Source: Lachnospiraceae bacterium
GTDB lineage: Bacteria; Bacillota; Clostridia; Lachnospirales; Lachnospiraceae
NCBI GenBank assembly: GCA_902363135.1
Contig: CABIZF010000017.1
Coordinates: forward strand, 1 to 58,923
DNA length: 58,923 nucleotides
Reading direction: 5' to 3'
The notes under the pieces are model-generated. The model had not been told where the DNA came from. It made no database searches and was given only the letters and a program-made list of their open reading frames with translations. Position numbers and translations under genes: made by a program. This document shows, one piece after another, positions 17,083-26,072 of the stretch. Numbering within the stretch: the stretch's first letter is position 1; every line of letters starts with the position of its first letter.

Positions 17083-17520
17083 TCATGAAAAGCAATACTC
17101 CGGATAACGAAGCTTTATTGCCTCCCAAAAGTATTTTGCGTAGCTGCAGCAAAACAGATCCTCCGTGGTGTACCGTTCACATTCGGTCAAGCGTTCTTCC
17201 TCTGTATTCATCATAGAAACGCTTGGACTTCCGTTGCAATAAAGGTTGAACGCCATACGGACAATCCGTAAGCTTCCACCGGTCTGCCATCCTTCCTGCA
17301 GACATTCCGGCTTTACGCAGCCACTTTCAAAATCATAAATCCTGTCAATGTGTTTTCGTGTATCATCGCTAATCCCAAGACAATAAATCAATGCCTGATG
17401 GTAAGTGTCCATCCATCTGCACCTCTGCAAGTATTCCCAAAAAAATTCTTCGTGTTCCCTGCATTTGAACCTGATTGTGCGAGCATCATCGCCGTTTGCA
17501 CCTGTCGCTGTACTTGCCAT
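17083..17520 (-). CDS. DUF6075-like protein
   Basis: A 145-residue soluble protein. The segment HEEFFWEYLQRCRWMDTYHQ, followed by ALIYCLGISDDTRKHIDRIY, is the pattern I recall for DUF6075 proteins found near partition genes on Lachnospiraceae ICEs. A C-terminal YAKYFWEAIKLRYPEYCF helix follows. CAGGAGGAAAAGACT precedes the ATG. It heads the par-rep operon near the right ICE end. Function unknown. Confidence 0.7.
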   Translation of the reverse strand: MASTATGANGDDARTIRFKCREHEEFFWEYLQRCRWMDTYHQALIYCLGISDDTRKHIDRIYDFESGCVKPECLQEGWQTGGSLRIVRMAFNLYCNGSPSVSMMNTEEERLTECERYTTEDLFCCSYAKYFWEAIKLRYPEYCFS

Positions 17521-17561
17521 AGTCTTTTCCTCCTGATTATTTTTTCACCATTACTCAAACA

Positions 17562-17604
17562 AAAAAAGGTACTCTCCCAGATTATTTCTAGGAAAATACC
17601 TTTT
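17562..17604 (-). terminator. Terminator-like hairpin between lysS and the ICE par operon
   Basis: On the minus strand AAAAGGTA pairs with TACCTTTT, enclosing an inner stem TCCTAG/CTGGGA, followed by a T-run. It can stop transcripts coming from lysS before they enter the ICE, or attenuate the par operon. Confidence 0.6.
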
Positions 17605-17691
17605 AAAAGGATTCTTACCACTTCCACCTGTTGTTAGATTTGCCTTGCTAGATGTACTTCAATCCACATCGGCCCATGAGGCTCCATTTAT

Positions 17692-17713
17692 TTGATGTCA
17701 AATTGATGTCAAA
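17692..17713. repeat. Two 11-bp direct repeats near the ICE right end
   Basis: TTGATGTCAAA occurs twice head to tail. Such repeats are common as integrase arm sites near the ends of elements using tyrosine recombinases. The att core cannot be fixed because the left end is outside the window. Confidence 0.4.
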
Positions 17714-17776
17714 TTACCATTATAATCATTAGAAAAGACATGCGTACATGAATAAACTCCCGTCTTAGCCGATTCC

Positions 17777-19717
17777 TTAGTACAGCTTTGCACCTGCCGG
17801 GATTCTGTCATCAACCATCAGAAGGTTCAGTCCTTCGTGACCATCTTCCTCGTGTACTGCTGAAATCAGCATACCCTCGGAATCGATTCCCATCATCTTT
17901 CTCGGTGGCAGGTTCACGATAGCGATTGCTGTCTTACCAACCAGCTCTTCCGGCTCGTAATACTCGTGAATACCGCTTAAAATCACGCGATCCTTGCGTT
18001 CTCCGTCATCCAGCGTGAACTTCAGAAGCTTCTTGGATTTCTTAACTGCCTCACATGCCAGGATCTTAACTGCACGGAAATCAGATTTTGCAAATGTATC
18101 GAAATCTACCATTTCTTCAAAGATTGGCTCGATCTTCACGTTGGAGAAATCAACCTTCTCAGCAGGCTTTGCTTCCTCTGCCAATACTTCAGCTCCGTCC
18201 GCCTTTGCTTCTGCCTTCTTTGCAGCCGCTGCGCCGACTGATTTCATTGTCGGGAAGAGCAGTACGTCACGAATTGCCTCTGCTCCTGTCAGCAACATAC
18301 ACATACGGTCGATACCGAATCCGATACCACCTGTCGGCGGCATACCGATCTCCAGTGCGTTCAGGAAGTCTTCGTCTGTGTGGTTTGCTTCCTCGTCACC
18401 AGCATCCGCCAGAGCATCCTGCTCTTTGAAACGCTCTCTCTGGTCGATCGGATCGTTCAGCTCGGAGTAAGCATTTGCCATCTCCCAGCCGTTCATAAAG
18501 AACTCGAAGCGCTCTACGTATTCCGGGTTCTCCGGCTTTTTCTTGGTGAGCGGGGATATCTCGATCGGATGATCCATGATGAAGGTCGGCTGAAGCAGAT
18601 GCTCTTCTACATATTCCTCAAAGAACAGATTCAGGATATCACCCTTCTTATGTCTCTCTTCGTATGCAATGTTGTGCTCCTTTGCAATGGCTCTTGCCTG
18701 CTCCAGAGTCTCGACTTCGTTCCAGTCTACGTTTGCATATTTCTTTACTGCATCTACCATGGTCAGACGCTCAAACGGCTTGCCAAGATCCATCTCAATG
18801 CCCTTGTATACGATATGGGTCGTTCCGAGCACTTCCTGTGCAACAAAACGATACAGGTTCTCAGTCAGATCCATCATGCCGTGATAGTCCGTGTATGCCT
18901 GATACAGCTCCATCAGCGTGAACTCCGGATTATGACGGGTATCGAGTCCCTCGTTACGGAATACACGACCGATCTCATAGACGCGCTCAAGGCCGCCGAC
19001 GATCAGACGCTTCAGATACAGCTCCAGAGAAATACGAAGCTTCAAATCTTCATTCAGTGCATTGAAGTGTGTCTCGAACGGACGCGCCGCCGCCCCACCT
19101 GCATTTGCTACGAGCATCGGAGTCTCTACCTCCATGAAGCCCTGGCCATCCAGATATCTGCGGATCGTGCTGATGATCCGGGAACGCTTTACAAAGGTGT
19201 CCTTTACTTCCGGATTCATAATCAGATCCACATAACGCTGACGATATCTTGTATCGGTATTTGTCAGTCCGTGGTACTTCTCCGGCAGAATCTGCAGGCT
19301 CTTGGAGAGCAGTACAAGCTTCTCTGCATGGATGGAAATTTCACCGGTCTTCGTCTTAAATACGACACCTTCGATTCCGATGATATCACCGATATCCAGC
19401 TTCTTGAATGCCTTGTATTCCTCTTCTCCTACGCTGTCACGTGCAACGTAGCACTGGATACCCCCCTGAAGATCCTGCACGTTGCAGAAGGAGGCCTTTC
19501 CCATGACACGTTTTGACATCATACGCCCTGCAATCCGCACACTCTGGGATTCCAGTTTTTCAAAATTGTCCTTGATCTCAGCGCTGTGGCTGGTTACGTC
19601 ATATTTCGTGATCTCAAACGGATTCTGTCCGTTTGCCTGAAGCTCAGCAAGCTTCTCGCGGCGTACCTTCAAAAGCTGCTTGGTGTCTACTGCCTGTTCC
19701 TTCTTCTGTTCTGCCAA
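17777..19717 (-). CDS. lysS: Lysyl-tRNA synthetase with C-terminal tRNA-binding domain
   Basis: A 646-residue class II synthetase that charges tRNA-Lys. The N-terminal OB-fold anticodon domain ([20 protein letters not shown]) is followed by the catalytic core with motif 2 ([20 protein letters not shown]) and motif 3 ([14 protein letters not shown]). After an Ala/Glu-rich linker comes an extra domain of about 110 residues resembling the MetRS C-terminal/Trbp111 tRNA-binding fold ([35 protein letters not shown]). The start is a TTG at 19717 with AAGGAGTGGG upstream; the longer frame up to 19831 only reads through a repeat. greA lies upstream. Confidence 0.93.
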   Translation of the reverse strand: MAEQKKEQAVDTKQLLKVRREKLAELQANGQNPFEITKYDVTSHSAEIKDNFEKLESQSVRIAGRMMSKRVMGKASFCNVQDLQGGIQCYVARDSVGEEEYKAFKKLDIGDIIGIEGVVFKTKTGEISIHAEKLVLLSKSLQILPEKYHGLTNTDTRYRQRYVDLIMNPEVKDTFVKRSRIISTIRRYLDGQGFMEVETPMLVANAGGAAARPFETHFNALNEDLKLRISLELYLKRLIVGGLERVYEIGRVFRNEGLDTRHNPEFTLMELYQAYTDYHGMMDLTENLYRFVAQEVLGTTHIVYKGIEMDLGKPFERLTMVDAVKKYANVDWNEVETLEQARAIAKEHNIAYEERHKKGDILNLFFEEYVEEHLLQPTFIMDHPIEISPLTKKKPENPEYVERFEFFMNGWEMANAYSELNDPIDQRERFKEQDALADAGDEEANHTDEDFLNALEIGMPPTGGIGFGIDRMCMLLTGAEAIRDVLLFPTMKSVGAAAAKKAEAKADGAEVLAEEAKPAEKVDFSNVKIEPIFEEMVDFDTFAKSDFRAVKILACEAVKKSKKLLKFTLDDGERKDRVILSGIHEYYEPEELVGKTAIAIVNLPPRKMMGIDSEGMLISAVHEEDGHEGLNLLMVDDRIPAGAKLY

Positions 19718-19742
19718 TTTTCCCACTCCTTTTCCTCTATCA

Positions 19743-19950
19743 GATGATATTGGGGTCAAAAGGTATTTTGCCCCCAACTGATGCCTACGAATTGCTCCGC
19801 TGCGAAGCAGCTCCCGCAATTCTGCAAACATTCGAAATCCGCTGATTTACTACGTAAATCGCTACTTTCTCATGTTTGGCGGGTCCCAAGTTCAAAAGCC
19901 TTATCATGCAAGCATGAACGGCTTTTTGACCTTTTGACCCTGGCATCAGA
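19743..19950. repeat. Intergenic GGGTCAAAAGG-bounded repeat, copy R1
   Basis: The stretch between greA and lysS begins TTGGGGTCAAAAGG and ends CCTTTTGACCC-TGGCATCA, forming terminal inverted repeats. Inside are nested palindromes (GAATTGC...GCAATTC with CTGCGAAGCAG, and GATTTACTACGTAAATC). About 100 bases of the core (19776-19876) recur in inverted orientation at 36451-36552. It touches the greA stop codon. Confidence 0.75.
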
Positions 19951-20428
19951 TACTTCTCTCGATGCCAAGTACCTTATATGCGATCTCGCCTGCCTGTGTC
20001 TCTACCTGTACCGTATCTCCGACGCTGCGTCCGATCAGTGCCTTGCCGACCGGAGACTCATTGGAAATCTTACCCTGGAGGCTGTTTGCCTCAGAGGAGC
20101 CGACAATCTTGAACTCCATCTCCTCATCGTACTCTACGTCGTATACCTTTACGGTACAGCCAACGTTGATCTTATCTACATCTACCTCATCCTCTACGAC
20201 GACTTCTACGTTCTTAAGGATCTTTTCAATCTCCTCGATACGGGTCTCGATGTCACGCTGCTCATCCTTCGCTGCATCATACTCTGCGTTCTCGGAAAGG
20301 TCGCCCTGCTCGCGCGCCTCTTTGATCTTGCCAGCGACTTCTTTTCTTCTGTTTACCTTTAAATCATGCAGCTCGTCCTCGAGCTTTTTTAATCCCGCAT
20401 AAGTTAATAAGCTTTTCTTTGCTTCCAT
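19946..20428 (-). CDS. greA: Transcription elongation factor GreA
   Basis: A 160-residue factor that rescues backtracked RNA polymerase. The N-terminal coiled coil holds LTYAGLKKLEDELHDLKVNR and the acidic tip GDLSENAEYDAAKDEQ (conserved D/E residues). The C-terminal FKBP-like domain shows VKVYDVEYDEEMEFKIVGSS, then SNESPVGKALIGRSVGDTV. It precedes lysS, a conserved order in this group. A consensus promoter and a leader hairpin lie upstream. Confidence 0.95.
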   Translation of the reverse strand: MEAKKSLLTYAGLKKLEDELHDLKVNRRKEVAGKIKEAREQGDLSENAEYDAAKDEQRDIETRIEEIEKILKNVEVVVEDEVDVDKINVGCTVKVYDVEYDEEMEFKIVGSSEANSLQGKISNESPVGKALIGRSVGDTVQVETQAGEIAYKVLGIERSI

Positions 20429-20479
20429 TTTTATCTACACCCTTCCTGCTATTCCATTGCTCTTCTTGTAAGCAAAACA

Positions 20480-20507
20480 GATTGCAATGCGAAACCGCAC
20501 TGCAATC
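20480..20507 (-). promoter_or_regulatory. greA 5' leader hairpin
   Basis: A 12-bp stem GATTGCAGTGCG/CGCATTGCAATC (one G-U) with a 4-base loop starts about 8 bases after the -10 box, so it forms at the very 5' end of the transcript. It is followed by TGTTTTG. It may be an attenuator or a 5' stabilising stem. Confidence 0.55.
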
Positions 20508-20515
20508 ATCGTACT

Positions 20516-20544
20516 ATAATAGCTGATTCGCATCCTTTTGTCAA
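20516..20544 (-). promoter_or_regulatory. Promoter of greA-lysS
   Basis: TTGACA (20544-20539), exactly 17 bases, TATTAT (20521-20516): near-perfect sigma-A promoter on the minus strand. Confidence 0.85.
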
Positions 20545-20550
20545 GGAATA

Positions 20551-21504
20551 TTAGAAGCGCTCCATCAGCATTTCTTCGAGCTTCTGATAGCTCTCGACCT
20601 CATTGATACAGCCCCGCAGCTTTGCGGAATTCGGGTAGCCCGCCGTGTACCAGGAAATGTGTTTGCGCATTTCCCGGATACCGGTATATTCCCCTTTGTA
20701 CTCGATTTCCATACGTGTGTGCCGCAGCATCATATCGCGGACTTCTTCCTTCGATGGACGCGGCGGCAGCTCTCCTGTTGCCAGATAGTCCCGGATCTCC
20801 CGGAATATCCATGGATTGCCGCGGGCTCCGCGACCGACCATCACGCCATCACAGCCGGTCTCATCCAGAAGCTGCTTCGCTTTCCCGGCCGAGTCCACAT
20901 CTCCGTTTCCGATAACCGGGATCGAGACTGCCTCTTTGACCTGACGGATAATGTCCCAGTCTGCTGTCCCGGTGTAATACTGCTCTCGTGTGCGTCCATG
21001 CACCGCAACTGCCGCTGCTCCGGATGCCTCAGCGATCCGCGCGATCTCGACCGCATTTACCTCAGATGCAGTAAAGCCTTTCCGGATCTTGACCGTCACC
21101 GGCTTTTTGATCGCGCGTACGGTCTTACTCACGATCTGCTCTACCAGCTTCGGATTGCGCATCAGCGCAGAGCCTTCCCCATTGCCAGCTACCTTCGGCA
21201 CCGGGCAGCCCATATTAAGGTCGAGCACATCAAAGTCTCTCTCCTCAATATATGCTGCCATCTCGCTGATAATATCCGGATCTGCCCCAAACAGCTGCAA
21301 AGATACCGGATGCTCCGCCGGCGAAGTCTCCAGAAGCGCCACCGTATTCTTATTATGGAAGGAAATGGCTTTTGCACTCACCATTTCCGTGCAGACCATT
21401 CCGGCACCCTGCTCCCTGCAGAGCAAACGAAATGGCAGGTCACTTACCCCTGCCATCGGCGCCAGTATGATATTGTTTTCCAGTTCTACATTTCCGATCT
21501 TCAT
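20551..21504 (-). CDS. dusB: tRNA-dihydrouridine synthase, DusB type
   Basis: A 317-residue FMN enzyme that reduces uridines in the tRNA D-loop. Core motifs are ILAPMAGVSDLPFR at the N-terminus, DLNMGCPVPKVAGNGEGSAL with the active-site Cys, VTVKIRKGF, AVAVHGRTREQYYTGTADW and VIGNGDVDSAGKAKQLL. The start at 21504 is preferred for GAGGATAGG upstream. It follows the DUF6145 gene by 10 bases and is likely in one operon with it. Confidence 0.92.
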   Translation of the reverse strand: MKIGNVELENNIILAPMAGVSDLPFRLLCREQGAGMVCTEMVSAKAISFHNKNTVALLETSPAEHPVSLQLFGADPDIISEMAAYIEERDFDVLDLNMGCPVPKVAGNGEGSALMRNPKLVEQIVSKTVRAIKKPVTVKIRKGFTASEVNAVEIARIAEASGAAAVAVHGRTREQYYTGTADWDIIRQVKEAVSIPVIGNGDVDSAGKAKQLLDETGCDGVMVGRGARGNPWIFREIRDYLATGELPPRPSKEEVRDMMLRHTRMEIEYKGEYTGIREMRKHISWYTAGYPNSAKLRGCINEVESYQKLEEMLMERF

Positions 21505-21514
21505 GAACCTATCC

Positions 21515-21850
21515 TCATCCAAGTCCGTTTGCCAATAGCACACGGTAATACATTTCCAGCGAGCGGAGCAGCTCCTCTTCGCTTCGCTGCAGCTCCTTGA
21601 TCTTCAGCACCGCACCGATCTCGTCGTAGGTCGTATCATTCTCTGTGGCCTCAGTGCGAAAATGCAGATAGCCATCTTTGTCAAACTCCAACAGCAAAAT
21701 ACCGCCCACATCATTGGTATACAGAACACACATCACCTTCAGCTCGTCCTGAATCTGCTTCGGAAGATTACTGAACCTCGGGTTCAGATAATATTTTTCA
21801 TCGTAGGAATTGGCTCCGCAGAGCACAACAGTTTCTTCTTTTCGTTCCAT
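21515..21850 (-). CDS. DUF6145-like protein
   Basis: A 111-residue soluble protein of unknown function: VVLCGANSYDEKYYLNPRF, a helix LPKQIQDELKVMCVLY, strands (GGILLLEFDKDGYLHFRTEA) and a C-terminal helix of heptads. I recall it as the DUF6145 family, common beside dusB in Lachnospiraceae. It starts at an ATG reading MERKEETV and leads into dusB. Confidence 0.7.
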   Translation of the reverse strand: MERKEETVVLCGANSYDEKYYLNPRFSNLPKQIQDELKVMCVLYTNDVGGILLLEFDKDGYLHFRTEATENDTTYDEIGAVLKIKELQRSEEELLRSLEMYYRVLLANGLG

Positions 21851-21874
21851 AGTTGCCTCTTTCTATCTATAATA

Positions 21875-21960
21875 ACGCGAACACTCGCAATCCATCCCTG
21901 CAGCTCTGCTGACAGGGCCTAGCTTTCGCTATTTGCTCATGAACGCAGTTGCTCCGCAAC
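21875..21960 (-). repeat. Dispersed intergenic repeat upstream of the DUF6145 gene
   Basis: It contains a variant of the short hairpin (loop TGCGAGT) plus about 55 bases (AATCCATCCCTGCAG...GACAGGGCCTAGC) nearly identical to 38889-38937 upstream of tex. The rest of the gap to birA (to 22019) shows only a short GTTGCTCCGCAAC palindrome. Confidence 0.65.
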
Positions 21961-22019
21961 TGTCAGAATAAACCAGTAAACAGAGATACCGGTTGGGGAT
22001 CAGCTGGGGATGCTTTGCC

Positions 22020-23000
22020 TCACACATACCCGTAAATTCCGCGCACCGATACCTCGCCTGCGTAGACCGGCTGGATTGTTCCATCCTCCCGTTCTACGAG
22101 CAGATCACCCTTTTCATCGATTCCGCGAGAAATACCGGTATACTCATTGCCCGGCTCCAGCACACGTACCTGACCGCCAGTGCCGGCAAGCAGCGCATTG
22201 TACTCCTCCCGCAGCAAAGAAACATCCTGCGTCTTTTCAAATAATGCGTAGCACCGGTCAAACTGCTCTATGCACGCCGCAATCAGTCCCGCGCGGTCTG
22301 TCTTCGCCCCGGTCAGCAGCCGCAGAGAGGATGCCGTCTGCTGCAGCTCCTCCGGAAATGACTCCATATTTACATTGATCCCGGCTCCGATCACGAGGTA
22401 GTTGATATAGTCGACCTCGCTGCTCATCTCCGTCAGGATTCCGCAGATCTTCTTCCCATTGACCACAATGTCGTTTGGCCATTTAATCCTGGCATCAACA
22501 TTGCAAAATTCCCGGCACGCATTCGCGATGGCAAGTCCCATCACCAGTGTCACGGAGGACGCATGCTCCGGCCGGATGGACGGACGCAGCAACAGACTCA
22601 TCGCAATCGCCGTATCCTTCGGCGTCACCCATACGCGACCTCTGCGACCTTTTCCTCCGGTCTGTTCTCCGGCGAGCACGAGCGTCGTGCGCTGCTCCCC
22701 GGCCTCCGCCATCCGCTTTGCCTCATTATTTGAAGAGTCAATGCGGTCATAATATACGATATTCCACTCTGCATGTCTGCCCTGCAGACGGCTTTGTACT
22801 TCCTCCGCCGTAACACAGTCCGGACGTTCAAGAATCCGATACCCCTTTCGAGGCACGGATTCTATCACATAACCTTCTTCTTTTAACTGATTCATGACTT
22901 TCCAGACTGCAGTCCGGGATACAGCGAGCTTGTCGCAAAGCTGCTGCCCGGACACATAACCGTCAGCCTCATACAGAGCGGACAGAATACTTGCTTTCAT
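22020..23000 (-). CDS. birA: Biotin-protein ligase / biotin operon repressor
   Basis: A 326-residue group II BirA. The N-terminal winged helix (YVSGQQLCDKLAVSRTAVWK) can bind operators. The catalytic domain has the ligase motif QTGGKGRRGRVWVTPKDTA and KWPNDIVVNGKKICGILTE; the C-terminal SH3-like part shows VRVLEPGNEYTGISRGIDE. It biotinylates acyl-CoA carboxylase carriers and may repress biotin genes. AAAGGACGG precedes the ATG. No biotin genes are adjacent. Confidence 0.93.
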   Translation of the reverse strand: MKASILSALYEADGYVSGQQLCDKLAVSRTAVWKVMNQLKEEGYVIESVPRKGYRILERPDCVTAEEVQSRLQGRHAEWNIVYYDRIDSSNNEAKRMAEAGEQRTTLVLAGEQTGGKGRRGRVWVTPKDTAIAMSLLLRPSIRPEHASSVTLVMGLAIANACREFCNVDARIKWPNDIVVNGKKICGILTEMSSEVDYINYLVIGAGINVNMESFPEELQQTASSLRLLTGAKTDRAGLIAACIEQFDRCYALFEKTQDVSLLREEYNALLAGTGGQVRVLEPGNEYTGISRGIDEKGDLLVEREDGTIQPVYAGEVSVRGIYGYV

Positions 23001-23032
23001 CTCTTCCGTCCTTTCTTTCTGGCATGTACGTC

Positions 23033-23060
23033 AAGCGGATATTCGCAATCCGCTTCGCTC
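23033..23060 (-). repeat. Short dispersed hairpin repeat upstream of birA (type copy)
   Basis: On the minus strand AAGCGGAT, loop TGCGAAT, then ATCCGCTT: a perfect 8-bp stem. Related copies lie at 12151, 21875, 28448, 38873, 48172 and 54420, always in 5' flanks of minus-strand genes. Confidence 0.75.
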
Positions 23061-23070
23061 CAACATCTTT

Positions 23071-23370
23071 TTATAACGAAATCAGACTCTTTAACCATTC
23101 TAAATTGTAGTAAAGGAAGTTTCCGGTATAGCCAATCAGCAACAGCAGGCTCACCCATACAACCACCGTCCGTTTCTGTACAAACCCGAAGAGGGTCAGT
23201 GCTATATGCAGCAGGATCGCAAGTGCACTGATCACATTCAATATCCAGCGGCTCTGCAAAATGCCAAGCAGAAACAGCACGCACAGGATATCGGCAGCCA
23301 GAGCCGTAAGCATACAGAACAACAGAACCAAACGGATATCCTTTTCCTTCATTTTTTTAATTCTTTTCAT
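23071..23370 (-). CDS. Small membrane protein after argF
   Basis: A protein of about 99 residues with three hydrophobic segments ([59 protein letters not shown]). Family not recognised. It overlaps the end of argF; the ATG at 23370 or the one at 23352 could be used, neither with a strong ribosome site, so translation may be coupled to argF. Confidence 0.6.
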   Translation of the reverse strand: MKRIKKMKEKDIRLVLLFCMLTALAADILCVLFLLGILQSRWILNVISALAILLHIALTLFGFVQKRTVVVWVSLLLLIGYTGNFLYYNLEWLKSLISL

Positions 23371-24361
23371 GCTCCAGTCCCATGGTTGCTGCAATGACAG
23401 CCTTAATCGTATGCATCCGGTTCTCCGCCTCATCAAAGACAACAGACTGTGCTGATTCGAATACCTCGTCGGTCACTTCCATCGCATCCAATCCGAATTT
23501 CTCATGAATCTCCTTGCCGATCTTCGTATCCAGATCGTGGAACGCCGGGAGGCAGTGCATGAAAATTGCGCTGTCCTTGGCATACGTCATGACCTTTTTA
23601 TTGACCTGATACGGCAACAGTGCACGGATCCGCTCTGCCCATACTGCATCCGGCTCACCCATAGATACCCATACATCGGTGTAGATCACGTCTGCATCCT
23701 GCGCGCCCTTAGCCACATCCTCTGTCAGTGTGATCGTCGCACCGCTTGCCTTTGCATATTCCTCACACTCTGCCACAAGTGCAGCATCCGGGAAATACTC
23801 CTTCGAAGTGCAGGCTGTGAAATGAAGACCAATCTTTGCGCAGACGATCATGAGGGAATTGCCCATATTATAACGGGCATCGCCCATATACGTCAGCTTC
23901 TTGCCCTTCAGTTCGCCCAGATGCTCCTGAATCGTCAGCATGTCAGCCAGCATCTGCGTCGGATGATACTCATTTGTCAGACCATTCCACACCGGGACAC
24001 CGGCATATTTCGCAAGCTCTTCCACGATCTCCTGACCAAAGCCGCGGTACTCGATACCATCATACATTCTGCCAAGCACGCGCGCGGTATCGCGTATACT
24101 CTCTTTTTTCCCGATCTGAGAACCGCTCGGGTCCAGATATGTGCACTGCATACCCAGATCATGTGCTGCCACCTCAAAGGAGCAGCGTGTTCTCGTACTC
24201 GTCTTTTCAAAAATGAGCGCGATATTTTTCCCTGTGCGCACCGGTTCCTGCACGCCTGCCTTTTTTTCTGCCTTATATTTTGCGGAAAGCTCAAGCAGGT
24301 AAGTGATCTCCTCCGGTGTATAGTCCTTCAGTGTCAGAAAATTTCTTCCTTTTAAATCCAT
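23357..24361 (-). CDS. argF: Ornithine carbamoyltransferase
   Basis: A 334-residue enzyme making citrulline from ornithine and carbamoyl phosphate (arginine synthesis, or the reverse in catabolism). Carbamoyl-phosphate motif STRTRCSF, then [20 protein letters not shown], the ornithine loop [10 protein letters not shown] and [27 protein letters not shown] precedes the ATG. It follows the SPFH/NfeD pair; no other arg genes are present, so direction of use is open. Confidence 0.93.
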   Translation of the reverse strand: MDLKGRNFLTLKDYTPEEITYLLELSAKYKAEKKAGVQEPVRTGKNIALIFEKTSTRTRCSFEVAAHDLGMQCTYLDPSGSQIGKKESIRDTARVLGRMYDGIEYRGFGQEIVEELAKYAGVPVWNGLTNEYHPTQMLADMLTIQEHLGELKGKKLTYMGDARYNMGNSLMIVCAKIGLHFTACTSKEYFPDAALVAECEEYAKASGATITLTEDVAKGAQDADVIYTDVWVSMGEPDAVWAERIRALLPYQVNKKVMTYAKDSAIFMHCLPAFHDLDTKIGKEIHEKFGLDAMEVTDEVFESAQSVVFDEAENRMHTIKAVIAATMGLEHEKN

Positions 24362-24394
24362 GGTCTCATCCTCCGTTGTTCAGTCTGTCCTGGG

Positions 24395-25345
24395 TCAGTC
24401 CTTTGCCACTTCTACCGCTGCCTTTACCGCCGCTGAAAGATTCTGCAGCTCAGACGGAATAATGATTTTTGTCGCTTTCCCGTCAGCTACCTTTTCCATC
24501 GCCTCAAAGCTCTTCAGTGCGAGCACAGCCTGATCTGCTCCCGCCTCTTTGATCAGACGGATACCTTCCGCATTGGCCTGTTGTACCTTGCGAATCGCCT
24601 CAGCCTCACCTTCTGCCTCACGGATCATCTTTTCCTTCGCTGCCTCTGCCTTCAGGATCGCTGCCTGTTTCTCTGCCTCCGCATCAAGGATTGCCGACTG
24701 CTTTTTACCTTCCGACACAAGAATCAGTGACTTCTTTTCACCCTCTGCCTTCAGGATGGATTCTCTTCGCTCACGCTCCGCCTTCATCTGCTTCTCCATT
24801 GCATCTACGATCTGCGCCGGCGGAAGAATGTTCTTCAGCTCTACACGATTGACCTTGATGCCCCATGGGTCAGTCGCCACATCCAGGGAAGCGCGCATCT
24901 GGGTATTGATCGTCTCACGGGAGGTAAGCGTCTGGTCGAGCTCCATGTCACCGATAATATTTCTCAGAGTCGTCGCTGTCAGATTCTCAATCGCCATAAT
25001 CGGACTCTCGACGCCATAGGTAAAGAGCTTCGGATCGGTAATCTGAAAAAATACGACCGTGTCAATCTGCATTGTAACGTTATCTTTTGTAATTACCGGC
25101 TGCGGGTCAAAATCGACTACCTGCTCCTTGAGGTTCACACGCTTTGCCACACGGTCGATGAACGGTACCTTAAAATGCATGCCGACATCCCAAGTTCCCT
25201 GATATCCGCCAAGCCGCTCCACGATAAACGCCTGCGCCTGAGGAACGATCTTCACACAGGATGCCAGTACCAGCAAAATCAAAATGATGAGGATGACCAG
25301 AAGGATCTGCCCCACATGAAGTGAAAAACCGCCATAACTACCCAT
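24395..25345 (-). CDS. SPFH/stomatin-like membrane scaffold protein
   Basis: A 316-residue band-7 family protein. One N-terminal TM helix (ILLVILIILILLVLASCV) is followed by the SPFH domain (VPQAQAFIVERLGGYQGTW, GMHFKVPFIDRVAKRVNLKE, NVTMQIDTVVFFQITDPK) and a Glu/Ala/Lys coiled-coil stretch with AEGEKKSLILVSEG-type repeats. Such proteins form oligomeric membrane microdomains and usually pair with NfeD, as here; the gap is one base. Confidence 0.88.
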   Translation of the reverse strand: MGSYGGFSLHVGQILLVILIILILLVLASCVKIVPQAQAFIVERLGGYQGTWDVGMHFKVPFIDRVAKRVNLKEQVVDFDPQPVITKDNVTMQIDTVVFFQITDPKLFTYGVESPIMAIENLTATTLRNIIGDMELDQTLTSRETINTQMRASLDVATDPWGIKVNRVELKNILPPAQIVDAMEKQMKAERERRESILKAEGEKKSLILVSEGKKQSAILDAEAEKQAAILKAEAAKEKMIREAEGEAEAIRKVQQANAEGIRLIKEAGADQAVLALKSFEAMEKVADGKATKIIIPSELQNLSAAVKAAVEVAKD

Positions 25346-25346
25346 A

Positions 25347-25790
25347 TTAAATTTCCTCCTTTACGATCAGCTTGACTCCGCTGATACTCTGAATTTTCAC
25401 ACGGGTATTTTTCAGGATCCGTGTGTTTTCCTGCTCGGTACGCGCCATCCAGTACTGCCCGCGCACCTGTACCTGTCCGCTGTTCGCCAGATTGTCAATC
25501 TCCTCTGTCACGACAGCAGTCTCACCGATCAGACTCTGTGCATTCGTCCTGACCCGGCCATGATTCAGCCATCCGGCAGCCACAGGGCGCGTAAAAATCA
25601 GAAGAATCACAGATATTACGCAAAATACCGCGATCTGTATGAAAAGCCCTGCTCCTGCCAACGCCAGCACAAAGGCCACCAGCGCACCTCCTGCAAACCA
25701 GATCGTAGTCAATCCCAGCGTCACTGCCTCAATTGCGAGCAGTACCACCAGAAGAACCAGCCAGACTATTGCCTGCATATCAAATCCCAT
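25347..25790 (-). CDS. NfeD-like membrane protein
   Basis: A 147-residue short NfeD protein: about three TM helices (VWLVLLVVLLAIEAVTLG onward) and a C-terminal OB-fold (LIGETAVVTEEIDNLANSGQ, RVKIQSISGVKLIVKEE). It acts with the adjacent stomatin-like protein. AGGGGGATG precedes the start. Confidence 0.85.
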   Translation of the reverse strand: MGFDMQAIVWLVLLVVLLAIEAVTLGLTTIWFAGGALVAFVLALAGAGLFIQIAVFCVISVILLIFTRPVAAGWLNHGRVRTNAQSLIGETAVVTEEIDNLANSGQVQVRGQYWMARTEQENTRILKNTRVKIQSISGVKLIVKEEI

Positions 25791-25829
25791 GCAGTCATCC
25801 CCCTTTCTGCCGTCTGTTAGTTGCCTTGT

Positions 25830-25858
25830 ATTCTAGCATATTTTTATATAAAAAACAA
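25830..25858 (-). promoter_or_regulatory. Promoter of the nfeD-SPFH-argF operon
   Basis: TTGTTT (25858-25853), 17 bases, TAGAAT (25835-25830) on the minus strand, about 40 bases before nfeD. Confidence 0.65.
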
Positions 25859-25860
25859 TG

Positions 25861-25895
25861 AAAAGGCCGCCCCGATTATCAAAATCAGAGCAGCC
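25861..25895 (-). terminator. Terminator of the tRNA operon
   Basis: A 13-bp stem (GGCTGCTCTGATT with AATCGGGGCGGCC, three G-U pairs) followed by TTTT, 14 bases after tRNA-Leu. Confidence 0.85.
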
Positions 25896-25908
25896 TGTTC
25901 TCATCTCC

Positions 25909-25990
25909 TGCGGATAGTGGGACTCGAACCCACACGCCTCGCGGCACAGGAACCTAAATCCTGCACGTCTGCCAATTCCGTCATATCCGC
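25909..25990 (-). tRNA. tRNA-Leu (anticodon UAG)
   Basis: Class II tRNA with a GCGGATA/TATCCGC acceptor stem, anticodon stem CAGGA/TCCTG with loop TTTAGGT, long variable arm and T-loop GGTTCGAGTCC; discriminator A. Confidence 0.95.
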
Positions 25991-26072
25991 ATATTCAAAT
26001 CTGTTTTATCTCTAAGTGAAGAAAAAGCTCCGCATCCGCGATGCAAAGCCCTCACTACGACGAATCGCCAAG

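Larger units (their letters stand above)
1..17740. mobile_element. Right-hand part of an integrative and conjugative element (ICE)
   Basis: The stretch carries conjugation genes (VirB4-, PrgI-, VirB6- and VirB2-like), a RepA_N initiator, ParA/ParB, a sigma-like regulator, a class B sortase with a giant surface adhesin and cargo genes, nearly all on the minus strand. This is the typical content of Lachnospiraceae ICEs. It ends somewhere between the DUF6075 gene (17520) and the 3' end of lysS (17777). Neither integrase nor relaxase is visible, so the element continues left of the window. The exact right boundary is inferred; two 11-bp direct repeats at 17692-17713 lie near it. Confidence 0.85.

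Noticed and set aside
17388..17627. 79-codon minus-strand frame at the ICE end
   Set aside because: It overlaps the DUF6075 gene in another frame and runs through a hairpin; no coding signal.
18380..19516. Long plus-strand frame (378 codons) opposite lysS
   Set aside because: It mirrors the well-supported lysS gene, has no ribosome site and no recognisable domain.
19718..19831. Extension of lysS to the upstream ATG at 19831
   Set aside because: The extension is repeat R1 sequence; the TTG at 19717 has a proper ribosome site and family-typical N-terminus.
23504..24355. Plus-strand frame opposite argF
   Set aside because: Antisense shadow; argF motifs are intact on the other strand.
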